A DNA stretch of 64,000 bases from positions 1 through 64,000 of IMG/VR virus record IMGVR_UViG_3300031578_000021; one strand, written 5' to 3'. The position numbers were made by a program, and so were the translations under genes. This DNA is from a virus. Below the pieces are notes generated by a model. The model was not told where the DNA came from, did not search any database, and was given only the letters and a program-made list of their open reading frames with translations. Each line of letters begins with the position of its first letter. Within the stretch, counting starts at the first letter, position 1. Below, one piece after another: positions 56,069 to 64,000 of the stretch.

Positions 56069-57583
56069 TTAGCTGGCTTTCTTTTCGAAGACGAGGGGCG
56101 GCTCAGGCGCTTTGTCGGTACGCTCAGCCGTACGGCCCGGCCCACCAAGCGCGGAATAATCAACATCCGACGCGAGTTTGGCAAGCTTTTCGAGGGCCTC
56201 AAGTCCCATCGTCTCAAAATCTTCATCAGAATAGGCATTACGCTTATTGGTCTTGATAGACGCAATAAGGGAGCTACGCTTTTCCGACAAAGTACGCTGG
56301 CCTAGCTGGAGGACATTACGAATCTCCGGCGGGGCACTTTCAAGGAACTCCTCAGCCGTAGTAGGCTTCTTAATCTCGGGTTCCTTCTTCACAGCAGCCG
56401 CAGGTTCCTTTTTAACGGGCTCCTTTGGCGGTTCAGGGGTGACAGCCTTCTTGGTAGCCTCTTCCGAGATCTTAGCGATTTTCTCGAACTGAGTGTCTTC
56501 CAAGCCGAGGAGCCACTCCCTGTCATCTTCGGTGAATTGCTTATTGGTAATAAGCGCATCCACCAGGTCTTTACGATCGTTGGGCATCAGTCCAACCTCC
56601 TCGTTGGTTTTGACAGGGACAAAGGAAGTCTCTGGGCGTACTCTAATCTTCTCTTGCCCAAGTGAGACTGTTCCATCTCCAGAGATATCATAGCCCCTCT
56701 GGAATAGGCCATCTCCTGTTTCGTATATGAAGTAGTCGGAGAAAACTGCTACCACATAGTTCCAATAGTATTCAGTATCTTCAACGTCGAGGGCAGATTG
56801 AATGGCTGCCCGTCGATCGGCGTCGCTTATTTCCTGGCTGCTACGGAAAAGGCTTCCCATTGCAGTCCAGACCCGGCTAAAGACAGAAGGCTCGGCGATG
56901 AGAGTCTTTAGATCAGCCTCCCCCGTTAGAAGTGACACATTAAGCTCACATGCCTTAAGAGAATTAAGGCGAGGGGCACCGGCCCCATCTGCAATAGATG
57001 AGGCACCAATCTTTCCGGGAGAAAGGAGGGCCAGATGATCCGGCACCACGTCTCGCCAAACCCCATTGTACCTTTCACCCTCAAACATACCCGCATGAGG
57101 GTCAAGGCTAACATAAGCACCTACGGAGACTTCTACCATCTCCCCCGCGTCGAGCTTATTAACTACAATCTCCGAATTTCCACCAAGCCGCTTGGCTTTC
57201 TCGGCATTAACCCATGCCTCAGTCTTAAGCCGCTTATCCTCAACCCGAGTATTAAACAAAAAGCCAATCACGGAGCTTTCGAAGACGTCAGGGGAATTCG
57301 CACTTACCTTATCACCCTCAGCATTCTCGGGATGGTCCACAACGACGGGGCGGCCATTCCAGCCAGCAGGATATTTTCCAAATTCTGCGGCGAGGGCGAG
57401 TTCCGGGGCCGGGGCGTTACTTGGATGCAAAACCCCCTCTACAATAGCCACGGCAGGGACTACCATATACTCAACCCCGTCCATCGTTTCCTTACGATTA
57501 AGTTCCCCGCAGGAACGAAGGGACATAAGCACCCTTACGGATGCGTTAGGGGTTTTTTCAGACTTGAGTGCTGGGATCGGCAT
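56069..57583 (-). CDS. Capsid protease/scaffold (DUF2213-like), 504 aa
   Basis: ATG at 57583 is preferred to the GTG at 57595 because GAGG is well spaced. The N-terminal 200 residues match DUF2213: VPAVAIVEGVLHPSNAP, WNGRPVVVDHPENA, KLDAGEMVEVSVGAYVS, DVVPDHLALL. The C-terminal 250 residues are acidic and helical (KEPVKKEPAAAVKKEPEI), as in a scaffold fused to the protease. Confidence 0.8.
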   Translation of the reverse strand: MPIPALKSEKTPNASVRVLMSLRSCGELNRKETMDGVEYMVVPAVAIVEGVLHPSNAPAPELALAAEFGKYPAGWNGRPVVVDHPENAEGDKVSANSPDVFESSVIGFLFNTRVEDKRLKTEAWVNAEKAKRLGGNSEIVVNKLDAGEMVEVSVGAYVSLDPHAGMFEGERYNGVWRDVVPDHLALLSPGKIGASSIADGAGAPRLNSLKACELNVSLLTGEADLKTLIAEPSVFSRVWTAMGSLFRSSQEISDADRRAAIQSALDVEDTEYYWNYVVAVFSDYFIYETGDGLFQRGYDISGDGTVSLGQEKIRVRPETSFVPVKTNEEVGLMPNDRKDLVDALITNKQFTEDDREWLLGLEDTQFEKIAKISEEATKKAVTPEPPKEPVKKEPAAAVKKEPEIKKPTTAEEFLESAPPEIRNVLQLGQRTLSEKRSSLIASIKTNKRNAYSDEDFETMGLEALEKLAKLASDVDYSALGGPGRTAERTDKAPEPPLVFEKKAS

Positions 57584-58898
57584 TTGGGTCCTCACTTACT
57601 GGAATATCTCTGGGCAGTCCAAACCAATGCTCGCGCGCTTCCTCAGGAGTTACAATTACCTGGGGGGAACCTGGGCCGCCCTGTTTCGACAAATTCCCAA
57701 CGGCCTGGGACTTCCGAGCAGCGATATCCGCCCGCTCTTTCTCCGTCAAAATGGAAGTGTCAGGCCATTCAGCTTCAATTTCATTCTTAGGCCGAGGGAC
57801 CGCCCCCGCAGTTATAAGCCGCTCGATTAGAGGAAGGAGGAGCATGGGCATCGCATAACTAGTCTGCCGTTCCTTCACCCGCGCGTTGAAATTCCTCTCA
57901 TCTTGCTCCGAAGCCAGTTGCCCCTGCTCCGCGCCCGTCAAGATCCTCTTTGGAATGCCCGTTGTACCGGAGATAAGCATAAGGGACGTATTTGCAGCGC
58001 CCTGAGGATTTGGTGTCTCAGAGCCAAGGACCTTAGACGTGACTCCATGCGTAACAACAAAACGTTTGAGGTTGTGAGTGTATTCCTCAAGTTCGTCGTT
58101 AAGATCATCTTGGTCCTCAGTCTCAAACTCCGCCTCAGGATCAACGTCGAAGTGAATACCGCGGTCTACAACTCGCCAGAAAGCCTCTCCGGCTCCTCCC
58201 ATAATTTTATCAAGGTCGTCGAGATAATTCCAAACTTTTTGGAGCCGTGGGACCCCTATAATCTCACTCTCCAGGAGCCCATCCGCAGCGTGTAGGACGC
58301 GGGAATAATGGACTTTTTTAGCAATTACAGCGTTTAAATCATTCCCTGTCGCCATGGCGATCTTATAAAATTCAGGCTTTCCGTACCTCGGGCTATGCTC
58401 ATTCGTCACATAAGAATCTATTTGGGCGGACTTCTCACTAAATACCGAGAAATACATAACCCCGCCGGAACTAAGTGGGGTTTCAAGTGCCCCAGGTGCT
58501 CCGAGGAGCATTGCCCCCCATCGCCCAACTCCCGCAATCTTATCCAACCTCTCCAGATAATGGAAAAGGCCCATAGATTTAACAAGCTTTTCCCATTCCC
58601 GCTCAAATTCAGTAGCCCGCTTCCTAACTCCTGCTTCCTTAACCTTGGGAGGATTTCTCCAAGTCGCTTGTGGGTAGGCATCGATAATTCTCGCCGCAAT
58701 GCCGCCCCGATCGTATCGCTGGGAGTAATCCTCATAGCTAAGGTTTCTTTTATATCCCAGATACTTATAAAGGTCTCGATCTCCCTCATACGTTTTCCCA
58801 ACGAGATTCGACATCTTATCTCGTGCCATAAGTACGGAGCTTGCCTGCCGAAGGATCGCGCTGGCACCGCGAAGAGGAATGATCTTCTTACTTGGCAT
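57558..58898 (-). CDS. Portal protein (DUF1073/Phage_portal_3-like), 446 aa
   Basis: RGGIAARIIDAYPQATWRNPP and WGAMLLGAPGALETPLSSGG, LISGTTGIPKRILTG are the conserved DUF1073 portal blocks. Forms the DNA entry dodecamer with the terminase. Overlaps the protease gene by 26 bases. Confidence 0.88.
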   Translation of the reverse strand: MPSKKIIPLRGASAILRQASSVLMARDKMSNLVGKTYEGDRDLYKYLGYKRNLSYEDYSQRYDRGGIAARIIDAYPQATWRNPPKVKEAGVRKRATEFEREWEKLVKSMGLFHYLERLDKIAGVGRWGAMLLGAPGALETPLSSGGVMYFSVFSEKSAQIDSYVTNEHSPRYGKPEFYKIAMATGNDLNAVIAKKVHYSRVLHAADGLLESEIIGVPRLQKVWNYLDDLDKIMGGAGEAFWRVVDRGIHFDVDPEAEFETEDQDDLNDELEEYTHNLKRFVVTHGVTSKVLGSETPNPQGAANTSLMLISGTTGIPKRILTGAEQGQLASEQDERNFNARVKERQTSYAMPMLLLPLIERLITAGAVPRPKNEIEAEWPDTSILTEKERADIAARKSQAVGNLSKQGGPGSPQVIVTPEEAREHWFGLPRDIPVSEDPNADPSTQV

Positions 58899-58906
58899 GT
58901 TAACCC

Positions 58907-59164
58907 CTAAGCGGCATCTTCAGTAGTGGATACAAGATCCACAAAATAAAACTGGCCAGGAAGAACCTTACCAAAAGCCGCCGGATTATTTACGTGCATA
59001 GTAAGATTAGCCGAGGGAGTCCATTTAGACCATTGTTTGTTTGCGGAACCTTCGTCCCCATAAACGGCCTGTAATACAATTTCCTCGGAGTCTTTTTCTC
59101 CAAGATGGTTGCAGGAGGATTTAACAGATTGAACACTCATTTTCAGGCGTAGTGTGGTGGGCAT
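58907..59164 (-). CDS. Small conserved head protein, 85 aa
   Basis: ATG at 59164. VQSVKSSCNHLGEKDSEEIV and LQAVYGDEGSANKQWSKWTPS, LTMHVNNPAAFGKVLPGQFYFVD match a conserved phage protein found between terminase and portal. Function unknown. Confidence 0.75.
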   Translation of the reverse strand: MPTTLRLKMSVQSVKSSCNHLGEKDSEEIVLQAVYGDEGSANKQWSKWTPSANLTMHVNNPAAFGKVLPGQFYFVDLVSTTEDAA

Positions 59165-59180
59165 TATATTAATCCTTTTC

Positions 59181-60578
59181 CTAAGCAGCCGCAGACTCTG
59201 GCTGATATCGTCTACTCTTCGATCCCCGCATGGCTCCGCCCCTCTTTTTCTTTTGGGCGAAGAACAGTTCCGTAGCAGCCCATACTTGTGCATCAACCCT
59301 GTTAGGAGAATCAACAAGTTGATCTGGAACAAAGGAGCACATCTCATCTTCTAGCTGCGGGAGACACCCCACATGATGAAACCTTCCCTGTTCGTATAAT
59401 GCACAGACCGGCTCAGCCCTGGCAACCTTCCCCTTAGAGGCATGAACTAACTTAACTGGAATATTCTTATCAACACTATGAATCGTATGGGAGACCATTT
59501 CCCCGCCTTGATTCTTCTCCGCGATAATCATGTCCGCCTCAAGGGTATGATACATCTTAATCGCGGCTGTCGCCCAACCTTCTGGGGTATAAACGTCAGA
59601 CGCATCCGCTAAAACATACCCGTGATCGTCATGCCCTTTGCCAACTCCAACAATCCCCGTCTCATTTGAGCCCTCGGCCGAACTTGTCGCTGGATCTACA
59701 CCAACGACTTTACGCTTATAATTAGTTGGAGCAGAGTGCTCATTGCTATCACCAACCCGCAAAGCGTCCAACATGTCATGATTCCAGAGGGCGCCCTCAA
59801 CGTCTTCAAGATATTCCCCATAGATCTCCTGCCTTTCGAGCCGAGTACCCTTGTACTTCTGGATAATCTCGTTAATGAATCGTGGGGCCAAGTTGGCCTG
59901 GTTTTCTAGTGTCGCCCCTCGTGTAACAACAGCGTCAATCCCTTCCCTCAGAAGCATTCCCTTAACTGCCTTAATAGGCCGGGGAGTCATCGTAACCATG
60001 CATCTCGTATCTTTTCCATGCCGCAGGGTAAGCATGAGGTTATCCCACGTCAATTCAATATATTTCCAATAAGAAACCTCGTCGCACCATGCCCTTTCAT
60101 AGTTACCACCACGAAGGCGGTGAGGCTTCTCAGAAGTATAAAGATGGGTCTCTCCTCCATCTGGCCAAATAAGCATATTCTTAGATGGCTTGTAGTCCGG
60201 GTAGAAGTGCTTAGGGGCGAGGCTCATGACCCCACTCGGCCCCATGATGCAATACTTTCTTAAATCTCCCGCAGTTGCCGCAACGATCGCACTAAGCTTG
60301 CATCCATGGATCAGATGGCTATCAATGAGCCAATGACTTCCAGCAAAGTTCTTTCCAAAACCACGCCCCGCCAGGATAACCCAAAGGAACCAATTACCCA
60401 TTGGCTCCAACTGTTCCCGTCTTGCCGAAAGCCACCAGTCTCCAAAAGCCGTTGCAAGTTCTTCGTCCCGGAGGGTGGCAAGGAGTTTATTTTGCTTATC
60501 CTCTGGGAGGGAGGCCAGTACCATCTTCCAGGAAAGCTTGGGGGGTGGGAGGATATCAATCTCCCTAATGGCTACCAT
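59181..60578 (-). CDS. terL: Terminase large subunit, 465 aa
   Basis: Walker A GRGFGKN at 71-77, Walker B ERAWCDE with acidic pair at 166-167, coupling TMTPRP region, and C-terminal nuclease motif VVGVDPATSSAEG with a second acidic block (EADMIIAEKNQGG) and NRVDAQVWA. The Walker A has N where T or S is usual (GKN). Packages DNA with TerS. Confidence 0.95.
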   Translation of the reverse strand: MVAIREIDILPPPKLSWKMVLASLPEDKQNKLLATLRDEELATAFGDWWLSARREQLEPMGNWFLWVILAGRGFGKNFAGSHWLIDSHLIHGCKLSAIVAATAGDLRKYCIMGPSGVMSLAPKHFYPDYKPSKNMLIWPDGGETHLYTSEKPHRLRGGNYERAWCDEVSYWKYIELTWDNLMLTLRHGKDTRCMVTMTPRPIKAVKGMLLREGIDAVVTRGATLENQANLAPRFINEIIQKYKGTRLERQEIYGEYLEDVEGALWNHDMLDALRVGDSNEHSAPTNYKRKVVGVDPATSSAEGSNETGIVGVGKGHDDHGYVLADASDVYTPEGWATAAIKMYHTLEADMIIAEKNQGGEMVSHTIHSVDKNIPVKLVHASKGKVARAEPVCALYEQGRFHHVGCLPQLEDEMCSFVPDQLVDSPNRVDAQVWAATELFFAQKKKRGGAMRGSKSRRYQPESAAA

Positions 60579-61144
60579 TATTCAGCCGACCCCTCAAGTT
60601 CCGGGGTTTGGGGTACGAGTTCCCGAAGACTCTCCACAAACCTTTCTCTAATCCCACTAATATTATTCTGAATGAGGGTAATATCTCCAACCTTGGCCCC
60701 CTGGTCGAAGCGCCCAATCAGCTTAACAAACCGATCCACTCCCCTAAGCCGCATGTTCTTATCATTATCCAGAAGGGCATCTCGCGTAGCGTCGAGGGCA
60801 AGACCGGTCATCGCCTGGAGGGAAAGCTCCTGCTCATCCTTGATCTGCTCTATAATCGGCTTAGCCAGAGGATCACTAAGAACGTTAACAACAGTCTGAT
60901 ATCCCACTCCAAGATAAGCTGCCACCTCTCCATACTTCCATCCATTCATAACGAGGGTAATAGCCATCTTATGCTTGGGGGAGAGCTGCTTCCTCGCCAC
61001 AACTCCATTTTTCGTCCGAACCCCAATAACCTTTTCAAAAGCCCGCAGTTCAACCGTCCCGCCTTTTCTAAAATGCCGAAGGGCATCTCGGGGGCAGGTA
61101 ATGGCCGCAGTCTTTGGTGTATCTTCAAACCCTGGGATAGACAT
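60578..61144 (-). CDS. terS: Terminase small subunit, 188 aa
   Basis: A helix-turn-helix (MNGWKYGEVAAYLGVGYQTVVNVL) for pac/cos site binding and a long coiled-coil middle (ELSLQAMTGLALDATRDALL). Immediately precedes TerL, one-base overlap. Confidence 0.85.
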   Translation of the reverse strand: MSIPGFEDTPKTAAITCPRDALRHFRKGGTVELRAFEKVIGVRTKNGVVARKQLSPKHKMAITLVMNGWKYGEVAAYLGVGYQTVVNVLSDPLAKPIIEQIKDEQELSLQAMTGLALDATRDALLDNDKNMRLRGVDRFVKLIGRFDQGAKVGDITLIQNNISGIRERFVESLRELVPQTPELEGSAE

Positions 61145-61326
61145 TAATCTTCTTCCAAAGAGGGGGAAGCGTTGAGGGGGGACTCATGCTGGGGGGCGCA
61201 GGGAGGGATATCCACGCATCCCCCTGAGGCAGAGCCCCCCTCAACTTTCCTAATCATCTCTTCCGCCACCGAGGGATTAGCCTTGGCCGCGTCAGACTCT
61301 AAGATGATTTTTTTCCAAACTTCCAC
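61144..61326 (-). CDS. First gene of the late operon, 60 aa
   Basis: GTG start at 61326 with GGAG upstream, about 20 bases from the predicted promoter start. MEVWKKIILESDAAKANPSV and KVEGGSASGGC are unlike known families. May be a small regulator or an unstructured leader protein. Confidence 0.55.
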   Translation of the reverse strand: MEVWKKIILESDAAKANPSVAEEMIRKVEGGSASGGCVDIPPCAPQHESPLNASPSLEED

Positions 61327-61351
61327 AGGCTTTCTCCAATTCCTACCTTAT

Positions 61352-61380
61352 ATTCTACACCTAACCCGTAGGAATGTCAA
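61352..61380 (-). promoter_or_regulatory. Sigma70 promoter for the late operon
   Basis: On the minus strand TTGACA (61380-61375), a 17-base spacer, then TAGAAT (61357-61352). The -35 is perfect and the -10 has one mismatch. The start site is expected near 61345, giving a 20-base leader to the GTG at 61326. Confidence 0.9.
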
Positions 61381-61454
61381 CGGATTGGGGGAAGATATAT
61401 GTATATTGTAGCCTTATGACGAAAAGCTATTGTAGAATAGCCCAAAACTACACA

Positions 61455-61490
61455 AATCTCCTTAAAACTTGCCCAAAATCTCCTTAAAAC
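61455..61490 (+). repeat. Tandem direct repeat AAATCTCCTTAAAAC
   Basis: The 15-base AAATCTCCTTAAAAC occurs twice within about 36 bases (near 61456 and 61476), separated by TTGCCCA. Located just upstream (relative to the late operon) of its promoter, so a protein-binding direct repeat is plausible. Confidence 0.8.
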
Positions 61491-61607
61491 GTAAGAAAAT
61501 GCGGAAAAATGGGATGAAAACTTAGGTGATTTTGGTGGAAAATGTGGAGAGTTTTGGGATGATTTTTCTCAGAAATTTGGGTTGGGGGTATAAGCCGCAA
61601 GAAACGT

Positions 61608-61808
61608 GCCAACAAATCCGCCCAGGACCCTCTCGCAAGGTTTATTTTCGATTTGCCTCAAGTTGGCATGAAGATTGCAAAGCTTTCGCCGTGCAAGGAA
61701 CGTGCCAAGCGCGGCTGCAGCCAAGTGGCAGGAAAATTGCGAGGCAAGCATTGGGCCAAGGCTCAAGGTTGGGTTGGCATGGTTCGTGCAAGGCAAGAAG
61801 TGGGCCAA
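61608..61808. repeat. Cluster of seven GCCAA/TTGGC boxes
   Basis: GCCAA at 61608, 61704, 61720, 61755 and 61804 and TTGGC at 61663 and 61774, seven copies in 201 bases where less than one is expected by chance. Related longer phrases recur (CGTGCAAGG twice, CGGCTGCAG twice, ACGTGCCAA twice). Could be iterons of a replication origin or operator sites. Confidence 0.65.
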
Positions 61809-61987
61809 CCAATCGTCACCGATTAAAGGACACGGCTGCAGGTGTTGTTAAACGAATTACAACAAAAGGGTTGTGTGAAAATAGGGGCGTTGGGTTGACA
61901 CATTTGTTAAGAAAAAAGTTCGTGACATTTGGTGTAATCGGAGCGATAATTCTTAATCGAAAGCGAAGAAAGAACGGAGTCGAAACC

Positions 61988-62116
61988 ATGAACGTTTATG
62001 ACAATCGCGGAATGTGGATCGGGGAATTTATCGGAATGGACGGTCGCCTGGTCATTTATCGCGACCGTTTCGGCGACATACACAGCGAATATCGTGGGTT
62101 GGTTCAAATCCGTTAA
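61988..62116 (+). CDS. Small protein, 42 aa
   Basis: ATG at 61988, GAAAGAACGG upstream. MNVYDNRGMWIGEFIGMDGR then VIYRDRFGDIHSEYRG is beta-strand-like. First gene of the second early block. No family recognised. Confidence 0.55.
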   Translation: MNVYDNRGMWIGEFIGMDGRLVIYRDRFGDIHSEYRGLVQIR

Positions 62117-62145
62117 AAACGAACGATGAACGGTGGAGAAAGCAA

Positions 62146-62340
62146 ATGACCGAAACCCGTTACCAGCGCGTGGCCCGTGAAATAGCCGAACGTCAAGCGG
62201 CCAGGGAAAAGCGGATGGCCGATGAACAGCGCAAGGCTCGCAAGCCGCGGAAGACCGCAAAGCGATGGGAAGATGAACGCACGGCCAACCACATTGACGG
62301 TTTCGACCGTGACGATTTGGGGTACAGCCCGGATTATTAA
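62146..62340 (+). CDS. Basic helical protein, 64 aa
   Basis: ATG at 62146 with GGTGGAGAAAG upstream. Highly charged helix: ARREIAERQAAREKRMADEQ-like with KARKPRKTAKRW. Likely nucleic-acid or protein binding. Followed by a hairpin. Confidence 0.6.
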   Translation: MTETRYQRVAREIAERQAAREKRMADEQRKARKPRKTAKRWEDERTANHIDGFDRDDLGYSPDY

Positions 62341-62349
62341 CCCTTTCCA

Positions 62350-62373
62350 AAGGCCGGAAGGGGAACCGGCCTT
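62350..62373 (+). terminator. Hairpin downstream of the 62146 gene
   Basis: AAGGCCGG 62350-62357 pairs with CCGGCCTT 62366-62373 with an 8-base loop. A short U-tract is missing, so termination strength is uncertain. Confidence 0.6.
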
Positions 62374-62402
62374 GAGTAAGGGCTAAGACCATGGAGAAAG
62401 AT

Positions 62403-62585
62403 ATGACTAAGTTGGTTAAGGCAGAGACCATTCTTTACGGTTGGGCCACGGGAAAGGTTAAGCCTAGTGCCGTGCATGTTGCCATGGCAAAGCTTGGGCT
62501 CGTGGTCGATCTAAGGAAGGGTTGGGCGAACGTTCTCGAAGTCGCCGATGTTGCGACCGGGGAACTTTGGGAAGTGGCGATTTGA
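62403..62585 (+). CDS. Hypothetical protein, 60 aa
   Basis: ATG at 62403 has GGAGAAAG upstream; 62391 is an alternative. ILYGWATGKVKPSAVHVAMAKLG with a beta-rich end. Not assigned. Confidence 0.55.
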   Translation: MTKLVKAETILYGWATGKVKPSAVHVAMAKLGLVVDLRKGWANVLEVADVATGELWEVAI

Positions 62586-62680
62586 CGTTGACGCCAACCT
62601 ATCTTGCGAGGTAGGTTGGAATGAACGCCAAGCGTTCAACCGGGCAATTTCGCCCAACAAGCATAGAAAGGAACTACCTC

Positions 62681-63196
62681 ATGCCTAAGCGTCGTTTGGA
62701 ACGGGACTATCATTCGGAGTCGGCCCTTGCGTCGGGCGTTGTGGCGTTCAAGGATACCGTCACCGAGAAAGCGTACACTTTCGACACCACCAAGATTTTC
62801 CCGACGTTCGGGGAATTCAACGCCATTCAAAAGAAGATGGTTCTCATGGCCGTCAACAATGTGTTGGGCGATACGGCGGCTGACAAGGAAAAGGACGCCA
62901 TTGAAGCCATTACCGCGCGTGGCGTCAAGCTTCTCGCCGGTGAGTGGTCGGGCCGTGGGTCGGGCGGAAGTGGTCCGCGTATGACCGTCCTGGCCGAGGC
63001 CGTTGCCGCCGTCAAGGGCATGGAGATCGAAGACGTGATTGCCAAGCTCGAAACGATGGATGACGAAACCAAGAAGAAGCTGAAGGCGCATCCCGCCGTT
63101 GCGGCCAAGATGGCCGAGATCACCGCCAAGCGTGCGGCGGAAAAGGCGAAGAAGGCCAAGGGCGACGCCAAGGAGGCGGGCGAACTCGACTTCTAG
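62681..63196 (+). CDS. Hypothetical protein, 171 aa
   Basis: ATG at 62681 with GAAAGGAA upstream. GVVAFKDTVTEKAYTFDTTK is beta-like, followed by an alanine/lysine-rich C-terminal helix (AKMAEITAKRAAEKAKKAKG). GC-rich codon use. No family recognised; an abundant basic tail suggests nucleic acid binding. Confidence 0.65.
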   Translation: MPKRRLERDYHSESALASGVVAFKDTVTEKAYTFDTTKIFPTFGEFNAIQKKMVLMAVNNVLGDTAADKEKDAIEAITARGVKLLAGEWSGRGSGGSGPRMTVLAEAVAAVKGMEIEDVIAKLETMDDETKKKLKAHPAVAAKMAEITAKRAAEKAKKAKGDAKEAGELDF

Positions 63197-63210
63197 GGCC
63201 TTATACGATT

Positions 63211-63240
63211 GCGGGATGCATGGTCAATCATCCCGCTTTC
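63211..63240 (+). terminator. Intrinsic terminator
   Basis: GCGGGATG 63211-63218 pairs with CATCCCGC 63229-63236, followed by TTTC. Downstream of the 62681 gene. Confidence 0.8.
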
Positions 63241-63289
63241 GCATAAAGCCTTATCATATTAGTCATAACCGTCAGATGGAGGGATAACC

Positions 63290-63736
63290 ATGTTTGACGA
63301 CTTGCTAGAAGATGTTGGCGACTTTATGCCAAGGAAAATTGCGCCTGAATATCTTGATGATATGAAGGCGCTAAAGGATGAAATCCTTGGCCCCCTTTCC
63401 GGTCATAAGGCCGTGGTGGGGCTTAGGGTATATCCAACAAATACCAGTCGGGGAATGGCCTATTGGGCGCATCCCGTCATTACAATCCCCGTATTCGCCA
63501 TCCACAAAGCGAAGATCAATCCCGGCTATACCCATTGGTATATGGCGCATGAACTGGCCCATAAATTCGCATACTATGAGTGCGAATATAAAGACCATGG
63601 AGCTAAGTTCATGTATTGGCTTAAGCTTCTTTGCCCCGCCAAGTATCAACACTATGAGCTAGGCTACAAGCCAAGGCTTGCGGCTGCAGCCGGGATTTCA
63701 AGTAAGGAAAGCGAAGACGCCTTACGGAATTTCTAA
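63290..63736 (+). CDS. HExxH metallopeptidase-like protein, 148 aa
   Basis: HELAH at 87-91 is a zinc-metalloprotease motif, with a third likely ligand H103 (CEYKDHGAKF). The following MYWLKLLCPAKYQHYELGYKPR resembles the SprT/WLM/DUF45-type peptidase layout. AGGAAGATT upstream fits expression. Substrate unknown; possibly host regulators or covalent DNA-protein adducts. Confidence 0.8.
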   Translation: MFDDLLEDVGDFMPRKIAPEYLDDMKALKDEILGPLSGHKAVVGLRVYPTNTSRGMAYWAHPVITIPVFAIHKAKINPGYTHWYMAHELAHKFAYYECEYKDHGAKFMYWLKLLCPAKYQHYELGYKPRLAAAAGISSKESEDALRNF

Positions 63737-63812
63737 TGCCTAATCTTTAGGCAACAATCTCCTACCGCCTAAAGTTTATGCATATCAATTCAAGCCAGAA
63801 GGAAGATACAAA

Positions 63813-64000
63813 ATGCTTAAGCTAACCCGCGTATGTCGAGAAGAAAACGCCTCAACCTTCCGCGTCGATATTCTTCTCATGACCCAACAAACCCCTATGC
63901 TTACCGCACGCGGTCTTGTCTATCCGCGCTACCAGCTTATCGAAGAAATTCCCAATATCCCAACCTATAAGGCCGCGTTGGGGATTTCCCGCTGGATTGA
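63813..64000 (+). CDS. Partial gene, runs off the right edge
   Basis: ATG at 63813 with GGAAGATAC upstream; 62 codons are visible (MLKLTRVCREENASTFRVDI, then LMTQQTPMLTARGLVYPRY) with no stop before 64000. The C-terminus is missing because the window ends. No family recognised. Confidence 0.55.
   Translation, partial: MLKLTRVCREENASTFRVDILLMTQQTPMLTARGLVYPRYQLIEEIPNIPTYKAALGISRWI

Larger units (their letters stand above)
61327..61987. other. Divergent control region
   Basis: 661 bases between the leftward late operon and rightward early genes. The left part (61327-61520) is AT-rich and holds the late promoter and a 15-base direct repeat; the right part (61600-61815) is GC-richer and crowded with GCCAA boxes in both orientations. 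No ORF fits; an ORF that begins at 61526 and reaches 62116 has random-looking sequence until its last 42 residues. Confidence 0.7.

Noticed and set aside
61526-61987. N-terminal extension of the ORF ending at 62116
   Set aside because: The extension is repeat-derived with Gln, Arg, Cys and Ser patterns and no start-site support; only the last 42 residues look like a gene.

Overview
The window is most of a tailed double-stranded DNA phage genome, with siphovirus-like morphology indicated by a long tape measure, a tail-tube protein and a frameshifted tail chaperone. Both ends look cut rather than natural: an open gene runs off the right edge. The host is probably a Gram-negative bacterium and perhaps an alphaproteobacterium. 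This is inferred from phage lipoproteins with lipoboxes, canonical sigma70 promoters, and the flavour of the small conserved phage families, not from any host marker.

Layout. 1-5.6 kb (+) is an RNA-rich region: small ORFs alternate with four long gene-free stretches (285-634, 2059-2964, 3672-4000, 4809-5237) that are full of long complementary helices. One of them contains a complete hammerhead ribozyme (3791-3844) and another an abnormal tRNA-Arg. 5.5-17.5 kb (+) is a dense train of about 45 small genes, many with zinc ribbons, helix-turn-helix folds or one membrane segment, plus tRNA-Pro and tRNA-Met/Ile2. 17.5-18.2 kb holds an acyl carrier protein and a DUF5675 protein. 18.2-21.6 kb is a GC-rich patch of tiny genes joined by repeated linkers. 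21.6-25.9 kb is a sugar module: three glycosyltransferase-like proteins, a SAM methyltransferase and a homologue of UDP-sulfoquinovose synthase (SQD1). 25.9-39.2 kb (+) is replication, recombination and nucleotide metabolism: a Dda/RecD-like helicase, PD-(D/E)XK nuclease, Sak4-like ATPase, DnaQ-like exonuclease, ssDNA-binding protein, ParB-methyltransferase fusion, a UDG-fused family A DNA polymerase split into two genes around ThyX, and a DUF3987-like helicase.

39.3-61.3 kb (-) is the late operon, transcribed leftward from a good sigma70 promoter at 61352-61380: terminase small and large subunits, portal, protease, decoration, major capsid, connectors, tail tube, chaperone with -1 frameshift, tape measure, tail tip, fibres, and a presumed holin/lipoprotein lysis group. 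A bidirectional terminator at 39227-39251 separates the two convergent halves. 61.3-62.0 kb is the divergent control region with repeated GCCAA boxes, followed by a second rightward early block that includes an HExxH metallopeptidase.

The most unusual content is the cluster of large structured RNAs with a hammerhead ribozyme, the split UDG-polymerase, and the sulfosugar/ACP/glycosyltransferase set.
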